Below the pieces are notes generated by a model, which was given only the letters and a program-made list of their open reading frames with translations, was not told where the DNA came from and did no database searches. The position numbers and the translations under genes were made by a program. Of a stretch of DNA of 64,000 nt, positions 9,704-17,124 are shown piece by piece (position 1 is the stretch's first letter; each line of letters begins with the position of its first letter). The DNA comes from Cohnella lupini (GTDB taxonomy: Bacteria; Bacillota; Bacilli; Paenibacillales; Paenibacillaceae), in the NCBI RefSeq assembly GCF_003386205.1, contig NZ_QRDY01000002.1:372001-436000 (forward strand), written 5' to 3'.

Positions 9704-10348
9704 GTGAAGCCGATGAGCAACATTCATGCACTGGCGTTGGGGAATTACGCGGACGCGATTTATCATCCGTTCGAAGGCGTCGACAAGGAAATCGAAAGCA
9801 TCTTTCGAGGAGCGATAGACGTAAGGAGCACGGGCGATTACGGTATGCTCAAGGAGGAGTATTTGGAGCCGTATCGTCTGTTCATTTCGTACACGGAGTT
9901 CGTCGAGGAGAAGCTATCTCCGGCGCGAACTGCCGCGCTTCTTTCGTTCGTGGCGCGCGGCGGCGGGTTCTTGGCCATCCATAACGGCATCTCCTTGCAG
10001 CGAAACCAAGAGCTGGCTTCCATGATCGGCGCCAAATTCGTAAGCCATCCGGACTTTACGACGCTGCCGATCAGCATCCGTCAACCGAATCACCGAATCA
10101 TGGATCGCGTGGAGCCTTTTGCGGTTGACGACGAGCCATACCGGTTCGAATTCGATCCGTTTGTCCAAAAGACCATCCTCGCCGAGTACGATCATGACGG
10201 AGAAAAGTGGCCCGCCGCTTGGACGCACGAGTTCGGCTTGGGCCGCATCGTGTACCTCATGCCCGGTCATCAATTGTCTGCTTTTAAGGTAGAGGCTTAC
10301 CGCAAATTGATTTTAAACGCCGGCTTATGGGCGGCGAAAGTCATTTAA
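9704..10348 (+). CDS. ThuA-like domain protein
   Basis: This 214-residue cytoplasmic protein has the glutamine-amidotransferase-like fold of the ThuA (trehalose utilisation) family. Typical parts are ALLSFVARGGGFLAIHNG, HRIMDRVEPFAVDDE and the closing GLGRIVYLMPGHQ. ThuA-like proteins are linked to sugar catabolism, often beside Gfo/Idh/MocA dehydrogenases; no biochemical activity is firmly known. The start is GTG 9704 or ATG 9713 (three residues shorter), both within reach of GGGAAGGGACGAGG. A second ThuA-like gene lies at 30845. A strong terminator follows. Confidence 0.8.
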   Translation: MKPMSNIHALALGNYADAIYHPFEGVDKEIESIFRGAIDVRSTGDYGMLKEEYLEPYRLFISYTEFVEEKLSPARTAALLSFVARGGGFLAIHNGISLQRNQELASMIGAKFVSHPDFTTLPISIRQPNHRIMDRVEPFAVDDEPYRFEFDPFVQKTILAEYDHDGEKWPAAWTHEFGLGRIVYLMPGHQLSAFKVEAYRKLILNAGLWAAKVI

Positions 10349-10365
10349 TCTCGGATCTTGATAGG

Positions 10366-10408
10366 AAAAGCGTCAGCGTAGGGTGATCGCTATGCTGACG
10401 CTTTTTTT
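10366..10408 (+). terminator. Rho-independent terminator
   Basis: The stem AAAGCGTCAGC / GCTGACGCTTT is followed by a run of seven T's directly behind the ThuA-like gene. Confidence 0.92.
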
Positions 10409-10424
10409 GAGCGTCTTTCTGTAG

Positions 10425-10894
10425 CGGCTATTCCGCCGAAAACTCGCTAACCAGTCGAATACCCGCGTGAGGAACGGCTATTTCGCCGAAAGCTTCGCCA
10501 ACTAACCAAATACCCGCGCCAGAAACTGCTATTTCGCCGAAAGCTTCGCCAACTAACCAAATACCCGCGCCAGAAACTGCTATTTCGCCGAAAACTTGCT
10601 AACCAGTCGAATACCCGCGCCAGAAACTGCTATTTCGCCGAAAACTTCGCCAACTAACCAAATACCCGCGCCAGAAACTGCTATTTCGCCGAAAACTCGC
10701 TAACCAGTCGAATACCCGCGTGAGGAACGGCTATTTCGTCGAAAACTTCGCCAACTAACCAAATACCCGCGCCAGAAACTGCTATTTCGCCGAAAACTTG
10801 CTAACCAGTCGAATACCCGCGCCAGAAACTGCTATTTCGCCGAAAGCTTCGCTAACCAACCAAATACCCGCTTGAGGAACGGCTATTCCGCCAG
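10425..10894. repeat. Tandem array of nine 50/51-bp units, no gene
   Basis: Nine head-to-tail units with no spacers fill most of the 716-base gap 10349-11064. One form is 50 bp (core GAAAACTTGCTAACCAGTCG), the other 51 bp (core CTTCGCCAACTAACCAAAT). Both share CTATTTCGCCGAAA and AATACCCGC. Unit ends alternate between GCCAGAAACTG and TGAGGAACGG. In order the units are 50, 51, 51, 50, 51, 50, 51, 50, 51 bp, followed by a partial tenth. Mixed lengths break any reading frame, and there is no Shine-Dalgarno site. The flank 10895-11064 holds a short palindrome, described separately, and otherwise nothing I can name. Confidence 0.93.
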
Positions 10895-10936
10895 TAGCGG
10901 CAAGACCAGAGGCTTGTAAGTGTGAGGAAGGACGAT

Positions 10937-10957
10937 AACGGCACGCCGTGCCGCTAC
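10937..10957. repeat. Short palindromic repeat, copy A
   Basis: AACGGCACGCCGTGCCGCTAC contains the palindrome CGGCACGCCGTGCCG. A near-identical copy in the opposite orientation lies at 52818-52838, 42 kb away, with one mismatch. Both are intergenic, as in REP-like elements. Confidence 0.7.
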
Positions 10958-11064
10958 GGGGTGGTTATGCTTGGCGGAGAAACTCCGCGCACACCGCCAA
11001 CATTGGACCGCCAGAGTGACTATGAGCATCTCTGCGGTCTTTTTGTCATGCCTGGTGTTCATAA

Positions 11065-11934
11065 TCACGGAGAAGCTTGATATTTTCTGCGATATTGCCC
11101 CGGAGGAACCTCCTTCATTTGCGTGAACACGCGAGTAAAGTAGTGAACGGACGAGAAGCCGGCAGCCTCGGATATTTCTTTAATCGGAAGGTCGCCGGAA
11201 GCGAGCAAGGTGGCGGCTTTGCGAATTCTTTCATCGCGCACGTAATTCGTGAAATTCTCGCCGATGCCCGTGGAGAACATTCGGGATAAGTGTCTTTCCG
11301 ACACGTTTAAGTACCGGGCGATTCCGTTCAGCGTCAATGGCTGAGACAAGTTATCGCGAATGAATAGCTTGGCTTGGCGGAGAAGGATCGCGGAATCCCT
11401 TCTGGCGGTTGGGAGAGGCTCGTCCTTGCCGAATAAAGAGAGAAAAGACAGCAGCAACGCATGCGCGACTGATGCGATCGCGTGCGCGGGGATATTCCCT
11501 TTCGTATTATCCCGAACGAGTAGTGTTTTCCATAAGAGAGCGGTCGGCAACTCGTCGCCCGCGAATACGCAGACTTCCCCGTTATCGGCAAGCGAGCGGA
11601 ACGACTCGACGATGTTCGCCGTCGAGTCGGCTTCATCCAATTCGAAGGCAACGAAGAGGAGGAAAAGTCCGTTCCGGGTGCGTATTTGGTGCGTTATGCC
11701 GGGCTTGGAGCAGAAATGGGTTCCTTGGCTTAGCGGGTATCGGATTCCGTTTTCGATATATTCGCCTTCGCCATCCATGACGTAACAAACCTCGATGAAG
11801 GAGTGTTTGTGCACCGGATTATCGAACAACGGGGACTCGAAACCCCAGTAATAAACTTTAAAAGCTGCGCCGTCTCCCTTTAGCAACAGAGCTCGGTCAT
11901 TCAGCAGCTTATACGTTTCTTGCGTTAGATACAT
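11065..11934 (-). CDS. AraC-family regulator with cupin-like sensor
   Basis: This 289-residue regulator has an N-terminal cupin-like ligand domain (about 15-120; HKHSFIEVCYVMDGEGEYIE and THFCSKPGITHQI are typical) and a C-terminal AraC double helix-turn-helix (about 185-285, ending YFTRVFTQMKEVPPGQYR). The start was placed at ATG 11934 behind GGCGGAAAA. Longer in-frame starts upstream lack a ribosome binding site and would add unconserved sequence. It diverges from the first PhyH-type oxygenase gene, which it most likely controls. The effector is unknown. Confidence 0.88.
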   Translation of the reverse strand: MYLTQETYKLLNDRALLLKGDGAAFKVYYWGFESPLFDNPVHKHSFIEVCYVMDGEGEYIENGIRYPLSQGTHFCSKPGITHQIRTRNGLFLLFVAFELDEADSTANIVESFRSLADNGEVCVFAGDELPTALLWKTLLVRDNTKGNIPAHAIASVAHALLLSFLSLFGKDEPLPTARRDSAILLRQAKLFIRDNLSQPLTLNGIARYLNVSERHLSRMFSTGIGENFTNYVRDERIRKAATLLASGDLPIKEISEAAGFSSVHYFTRVFTQMKEVPPGQYRRKYQASP

Positions 11935-12081
11935 AACTTTTCCGCCTAACCTTATTCGGGATATTGGCTTCATTGTGCAAAAATAGGTCTGCTGCCAACA
12001 AAGACGAACAACAGCCGATAACTCTACAATAGTGGATATAAACAATGATTTCAATTCAAATTCCAACGTGGAGGCTAGACT

Positions 12082-12861
12082 ATGATTAGGGATGAAGACG
12101 TTCGATTTTACAAAGAAAATGGGTACTTGTTGGTTAAAGGGGTTTTTAATGCGGACGAGGTAGAACGAATGAGGGAAGCGGTTGAAGGAATCGTTCGCAG
12201 AGCGGCGCTAGCCAAGCAAGATTCGAATGCAGCCTGGCAAGGAGATTTTCTTCCGCCGGAACAGCTGAAGAAACTCGTGCTTAAGGGATTTCACGATGTT
12301 CATTATCACGACGCTTCCTTCATGCGGGCGGCGATTCATCCGAACATGGCATCCGTGCTTTCCAGCTTGATCGGACCGAACGTCCAGCTGCATCACTCCA
12401 AGATGCTCGTGAAACCTCCCGAAAACGGCGCCGCTTTCCCGATGCATCAGGATTATCCGTATTTTCCCCATGCCAAGCATACGATGCTCGCCGCCAGCCT
12501 TCACTTGGATCGGGCCGACGAAGAGAACGGATGTCTGCGCGTCATTCCCGGATCTCATATTCAAGGAGAGCTGCCGCACGTAGGGTCGTACTACTTGAAT
12601 CATAAGGAGTATCCGATTACGGACGGAACGCTTTGCGAAGCGGATGCCGGCGATGTACTGTTCTTCAACTATTTAACGATCCATGGATCATCGGCAAACC
12701 GTAGCGACAGAACTAGAAGAAACGTGCTGTTTCAATATAAGGACCCGGAAGATTTCCCGACGGCTAACGTTCATTTCGATTGGGGCATGGGGCTTATGGT
12801 AAACGGGAAAAATCCCAACTTCGATAAAGTGAAGCCCGATTTCCGCATCGACGGCGAATAG
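12082..12861 (+). CDS. PhyH-family Fe(II)/2-oxoglutarate oxygenase (1)
   Basis: This 259-residue enzyme belongs to the phytanoyl-CoA dioxygenase family. These cytoplasmic non-heme iron enzymes couple 2-oxoglutarate decarboxylation to substrate hydroxylation. The iron triad is visible as His122-x-Asp124 (MHQDYP) and His201 (TIHGSS), with an Arg downstream (NRSDRTRRN) for 2-oxoglutarate. Family hallmarks ENGCLRVIPGSH and DAGDVLFFNYLTIHG are intact. The start ATG follows GTGGAGGC. It is the first of three such genes within 4 kb and is divergent from an AraC regulator. The substrate is unknown; bacterial members act on very different small molecules. Confidence 0.9.
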   Translation: MIRDEDVRFYKENGYLLVKGVFNADEVERMREAVEGIVRRAALAKQDSNAAWQGDFLPPEQLKKLVLKGFHDVHYHDASFMRAAIHPNMASVLSSLIGPNVQLHHSKMLVKPPENGAAFPMHQDYPYFPHAKHTMLAASLHLDRADEENGCLRVIPGSHIQGELPHVGSYYLNHKEYPITDGTLCEADAGDVLFFNYLTIHGSSANRSDRTRRNVLFQYKDPEDFPTANVHFDWGMGLMVNGKNPNFDKVKPDFRIDGE

Positions 12862-12981
12862 CGATCACAATCTAAGAAAAACGCAAACGAATGTTGGTTT
12901 ATCGGAAATACATCCGCTCTCCTAACACGTATGATTAAGCCATCAACCAATCGTAACCAGTGCCGAGGAGAGTGTAGCAGG

Positions 12982-13833
12982 ATGTTGAACGAGAGCCAAC
13001 TAGCGGAATTTGAAAGAAACGGATTTCTTAAGGGGAGCGTCGTGCTAAGCGACGGTGAAGTGGAGGCGCTACGGGAAGAACTGAACGACGTCATGGAAGG
13101 CAAGTCCGTGAAGAAACCGGTCCTGAACCATAATCTTTTAGGCGATGAGGAAGGTAATAAGGAAAGCTCCTCTCTCTACGAGAATATGAAAATGACCGCG
13201 AACGAGAAAGTGGTTCAGATCGTCAACATTTGGATGGCTAGCGACGCGTTTTTCCGACATGCGGCGAACAAGACGATATGCGAAGAGGTCGCGCAGCTCT
13301 GCGGCACCGATACGCTGCGCATCTGGCATGATCAAATCCAGTACAAACCGCCGATCACGGGGGGGCCGACGGCTTGGCATCAGGATCATCCGCTCTGGCC
13401 GATTATCCAACCGGCGGATCTCGTGAGCGCGTGGGTCGCGCTCGACGATGCGGTAATCGAAAACGGATGTATGTGGATGGTTCCCGGCAGTCATAAATGG
13501 GGCAACCACCAGAAGCATCTCGCCAGCGACAATGATTTCATGCCGTATCACCGCCATCCCGAGCTGCTTCCGGCAGGCGCCGACGTGAAAGCCGTACCGT
13601 TCGAGATCAAGAAAGGTCAAGTGGGCTATCATCACAGCCTAACCTGGCACGGAAGCCCGAACAACCGCTCCGAACTGAAGCGCCGGGCCATCGCCGTCCA
13701 CTATATGCCGGGTCACACCCGCTACGAACCGTCGAGCGACCATGTCATGCTCTCCTACGTAACGGTTAACAAAGGCGATATCATGCAAGGCGAGCATTTC
13801 CCGGTCGTTTATGCTCCGGCAGGCGTTCGTTAA
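12982..13833 (+). CDS. PhyH-family Fe(II)/2-oxoglutarate oxygenase (2)
   Basis: This 283-residue paralogue of the upstream enzyme has all iron ligands: His133-x-Asp135 (AWHQDHPLWP) and His223 (TWHGSPNNRS). ENGCMWMVPGSHKWG is the usual core. ATG 12982 follows GAGGAGAGTGTAGCAGG; an in-frame ATG 51 bases upstream has no ribosome binding site. It lies 120 bases after the first oxygenase in the same direction, so the pair may be cotranscribed. A terminator hairpin closes the unit. The two proteins are clearly divergent, so they probably act on different substrates or successive steps. Confidence 0.9.
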   Translation: MLNESQLAEFERNGFLKGSVVLSDGEVEALREELNDVMEGKSVKKPVLNHNLLGDEEGNKESSSLYENMKMTANEKVVQIVNIWMASDAFFRHAANKTICEEVAQLCGTDTLRIWHDQIQYKPPITGGPTAWHQDHPLWPIIQPADLVSAWVALDDAVIENGCMWMVPGSHKWGNHQKHLASDNDFMPYHRHPELLPAGADVKAVPFEIKKGQVGYHHSLTWHGSPNNRSELKRRAIAVHYMPGHTRYEPSSDHVMLSYVTVNKGDIMQGEHFPVVYAPAGVR

Positions 13834-13849
13834 TAGCGTGCAAGTAGAA

Positions 13850-13871
13850 GCCCCCGTTCACGGGGGTTTTT
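13850..13871 (+). terminator. Rho-independent terminator
   Basis: GCCCCCGTTCACGGGGGTTTTT is a short strong hairpin with a T tail, right after the second oxygenase gene. Confidence 0.88.
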
Positions 13872-13964
13872 GATTTTCGTAATTCCGGACGACAGCCATT
13901 GCGCCGGATCCAAACCGGACTTAAAATACAATCATCAGAAGGTTAATTGGGCGGTGGGGAGAAA

Positions 13965-14873
13965 ATGGCGGAAAAAGAGCAAGAGGAGCACTGGCCGTTC
14001 GTCCATAACATGGGCGATATGTGGGCGCAAGCGGGCTCCGTATTAGGTACGCGAAGCATCCCGGATTACGAGCTCGTTTATTTTCCGGAGGGCTCGGCTA
14101 CTCTTTACGAGTTACGGGGCGCGTCTAACGTTTTGCGCGAACCTTGCTTCATCTTTACGCGCCCGGACGAGGAGCACCGCTATCTCTTCGATCCCGACCG
14201 GAAAGTCCGACATCTCTTCGCGCATTTCGATTACGACTGCCTTCGCCGGTCGGATAGCCGGTTTGGCGCTTTGCTGCAAGGGGAAGGCAACCCGCTTCCC
14301 GTTAGCGCGAACAGTCTGCTTCCGGCACTGATGAAGCAAATGCTGCGAATTGCCAATTATCAATTGCCTTATTGGAAGAGAAGGGTGTCCGCGCTACTGG
14401 CTACCGCGTTAGAGGAATTATGCGCTTCGGCGGATAACGCGATCGAAGAGCTCGCGAGTCCGCTCCCGATTCCGATCGCCAGGGCGATCCGGTACATGGA
14501 GGAGCATCTGGAGCAACCGCTGACGATTGAAGCGATCGCCCAGCAGTCGGGGTGGTCTCACGAGCATTTCACGAGAATGTTCGTCGCCTCCGTCGGATCG
14601 TCGCCCAAGCGCGCGCTTCTGGAACGTCGGCTGCTTCGAGCCGAGCACCTGATGATGAGCGGTCAATGGAGCGTCAAACAGATCGCGTATCAAGTCGGCT
14701 TCGGGGACGAGCACCACTTCTCGAAAATGTACAAACGACTTCGGGGAATCACCGCCAGCGAATATATCGAACGATGCGAGAGCTCGCAGTTCCGGCATGC
14801 CGCGGCAGTTCCGGATCCGGAAACCCCGTATCCCGTCAATCGCTATATTCTGGTGAACGAATATATCAAATAA
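13965..14873 (+). CDS. AraC-family regulator
   Basis: This 302-residue regulator has an N-terminal sensor with beta-rich sequence (about 10-130, PDEEHRYLFDPDRKVRHLFA) and a C-terminal AraC domain (about 170-270: SHEHFTRMFVASVGSSPK and HHFSKMYKRLRGITASEY). A 30-residue tail follows. ATG 13965 is preceded by GGTGGGGA; a TTG at 13947 is the alternative. It sits between oxygenases 2 and 3 in the same direction, 92 bases before oxygenase 3, and probably senses the pathway substrate. Confidence 0.88.
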   Translation: MAEKEQEEHWPFVHNMGDMWAQAGSVLGTRSIPDYELVYFPEGSATLYELRGASNVLREPCFIFTRPDEEHRYLFDPDRKVRHLFAHFDYDCLRRSDSRFGALLQGEGNPLPVSANSLLPALMKQMLRIANYQLPYWKRRVSALLATALEELCASADNAIEELASPLPIPIARAIRYMEEHLEQPLTIEAIAQQSGWSHEHFTRMFVASVGSSPKRALLERRLLRAEHLMMSGQWSVKQIAYQVGFGDEHHFSKMYKRLRGITASEYIERCESSQFRHAAAVPDPETPYPVNRYILVNEYIK

Positions 14874-14964
14874 ACACATCGATTTCAGGTTTCCATCCAT
14901 TGAGCATTGGCGCTTCGATCGCGCACAATAGAAGAAAGACAATCCATGGAGAGGGGCTCGTACG

Positions 14965-15981
14965 ATGGGAATTTCATATACGCCGAAGTCGAAGGCAAGG
15001 GATAATCGCTACTTGGTAAGCGTGAAGGAATATACGCAATATCACCGGGACGGATATTTGGTCGTAAGAGGTTTGTTATCAAAAGAAGACACCGGTCTTC
15101 TTTACGATTTAGCGGAGAGAACGAGGCTCGGCGGCATTAACACGAAGGGAAACGAATCTTCCTACCAACCGGAAGACCCTGAAAGCAAGGACCCTTTGTC
15201 GGGGGAATTCATACACCAGACGAGAGTCCATATGGTATCCAGATTGGATAAGACTGCGGAATGGGGTCTGCTTCATCCCCGTATTCTCGACGTAACGGAA
15301 GCGTTGGTCGGGCCGGACGTGTACGCCTTGCAGTCGATGATGTTCCTCAATCCTCCCGGTCGCGGAGGTCAAGGCTGGCATCAGGATTCCTACTATATCA
15401 AGACTCATCCCGACACGATGGTCGGCGCTTGGATAGCTTTGGAGGAAGTGGATGAAGAGAACGGTTGCCTGTGGGTCGTTCCGGGTTCCAATCACGAACC
15501 GATTTATCCGCCGGAAGGGAACAATGGCGGCGGCAATGTCCATGCCGTCGACGCGTTCAAGGATCTGCGATCCGTCGAGAACGTTAGCCATTTGGACGAC
15601 GAGGTGAACACCCTATCCAAGGTGGTATCGAACTATCCGCCTCCGATTCCCGTGCCGATGCAGCCGGGCGACGTCCTGTTTTTCCATTCGCATCTGTTCC
15701 ATCGTTCCTATCCGAATCGCACGCAGGATCGCTTCCGCCGTGCCTACGTATGCCATTATTGCAATGCGCGTTCATGGGTTCCGTGGGATCACGACGGCTA
15801 TGAAGGAGAGTCGGGCAACTACCGGCAAATTCTTGCGCGGGGCCGAACGCAGCTTCCTTATGCCGAGCCCGCTTTCGGAACGGAGATATACTTATCCGAG
15901 GCGGAAGACGAGTCGGATAGCGTTAGGATGATGGGAATGGACGACGGAATGATGATGCCGGTCGTTCAGAAGAAAGAATAG
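14965..15981 (+). CDS. PhyH-family Fe(II)/2-oxoglutarate oxygenase (3)
   Basis: This is the longest of the three paralogues, at 338 residues. The iron triad is His139-x-Asp141 (GWHQDSYY) and His246 (LFHRSYPNR), with Arg in QDRFRRAYVCHY. ENGCLWVVPGSNHEP marks the family core. Compared with the other two it has an insert of about 50 residues between the core and the distal His (about 180-230, Gly/Asn-rich at first) and a Met/Asp-rich C-terminal tail (MMGMDDGMMMP). The start ATG follows GGAGAGGGGC. The insert probably shapes a different substrate pocket. Confidence 0.9.
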   Translation: MGISYTPKSKARDNRYLVSVKEYTQYHRDGYLVVRGLLSKEDTGLLYDLAERTRLGGINTKGNESSYQPEDPESKDPLSGEFIHQTRVHMVSRLDKTAEWGLLHPRILDVTEALVGPDVYALQSMMFLNPPGRGGQGWHQDSYYIKTHPDTMVGAWIALEEVDEENGCLWVVPGSNHEPIYPPEGNNGGGNVHAVDAFKDLRSVENVSHLDDEVNTLSKVVSNYPPPIPVPMQPGDVLFFHSHLFHRSYPNRTQDRFRRAYVCHYCNARSWVPWDHDGYEGESGNYRQILARGRTQLPYAEPAFGTEIYLSEAEDESDSVRMMGMDDGMMMPVVQKKE

Positions 15982-15991
15982 AAGCAACGAT

Positions 15992-16867
15992 TCACGACTC
16001 CGGCGGACGCCCATGCATTCTGAATTCGGTGGGCGTCAATCCGGTTAAATGCTTGAATTGATGGCTGAAATAATGGATGCTCGTGAATCCCAGCCTCTCC
16101 GACAAAGCCTCGACTTTCTCCCCCTGCAATAACGCGCGCTTCGCCAATTTGATTCTTTCCCCGATAATGTAGTGTTTGGGCAATAAGCCGATCTCTTCCT
16201 TGAACAGCTTCGCAAAATGAATCGGGTGGTACCCGCAAATCGCCGCCAGCTCCGAGACTGCCCAGTTCTTGCCCGGCTGCTCCTGCATGGCTTGTATGGC
16301 CGGGTCGATACGGCTGCGTGATCGTTGCTCCGAACGTTGGCCTACCAGTTGCCTGAAGATGAGCGATAATGCTTGCATCATCAACGCGCGCAAAGAAACC
16401 CCGTATCCCGGCTGCTCGAGCTCGTATTCCTTGACTATTTTCGTGAAAATAGGCTCTAAACCGGAAGGGGACCATTTGGTAGGCAGGGTGAACTCCCCGA
16501 TATCAGGAATTTCGACCTTCGGATGAAGGGGCTTGCCGATTAAATCCCGCGGCTCCATATACCGAATGGAATGACCCGGATGAAGGGGCCGGGACGAGTG
16601 CCGGGTCCACTGAAAATGTATGCTATAGTAATCGGTCGTTCCTAAGGCTAAGAGCCTATGGGGAATTTCTCCGTCATAATAGACGCACTCTCCTGCTCGG
16701 ATTTCATAAAAGCATTCGCCGACGTTCAGCTCCGCATGACCGGATACCACGTAGACAAGCTGGCAATCGGGGATAAGCCGTACTCCCCAATCCGTACCCG
16801 GCAAGGCGGTAGCGCGGCTAGCGAAATTCACGGTCGGCATCAATTCGTCCAACGCTCGAATGGACAT
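15992..16867 (-). CDS. AraC-family regulator
   Basis: This 291-residue regulator has a cupin-like N-terminal domain (about 20-110, with GECVYYDGEIPHRLLALG) and a C-terminal AraC domain (about 185-285: HPIHFAKLFKEEIGLLPK and HYFSHQFKHLTGLTPTEFR). ATG 16867 follows GGAAGAGGGTCACTT; in-frame starts further upstream would add an atypical hydrophobic extension. It ends 10 bases from the third oxygenase (convergent) and diverges from the beta-helix protein gene. It may control that gene, its own, or the oxygenases. Confidence 0.88.
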   Translation of the reverse strand: MSIRALDELMPTVNFASRATALPGTDWGVRLIPDCQLVYVVSGHAELNVGECFYEIRAGECVYYDGEIPHRLLALGTTDYYSIHFQWTRHSSRPLHPGHSIRYMEPRDLIGKPLHPKVEIPDIGEFTLPTKWSPSGLEPIFTKIVKEYELEQPGYGVSLRALMMQALSLIFRQLVGQRSEQRSRSRIDPAIQAMQEQPGKNWAVSELAAICGYHPIHFAKLFKEEIGLLPKHYIIGERIKLAKRALLQGEKVEALSERLGFTSIHYFSHQFKHLTGLTPTEFRMHGRPPES

Positions 16868-17124
16868 AAGTGACCCTCTTCCAACACGAAATCTAGCAAG
16901 GTTCATTCCCATCATAAATAGCAAAGGAAAGAGAAGCAACAGAATATTGCCGGCGTCGGTTCCGTTAATATAGCGTGGTAAATCGCATATGGAGCAGGAA
17001 TTCGTAATATGAACAGTCCGCCAAGCAGGGTTTTTGCATACTAGCAGTAGGTTCGCGGAGCGGTTGCCGTCACAATGAAGGAAGTTAAACATATCTGTTG
17101 CCGAAGCAGGGAGGCCCTTTACGC

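Noticed and set aside
10425..10894. CRISPR array
   Set aside because: The 50/51-bp units are directly adjacent, with no unique spacers, and no cas gene is in the window.
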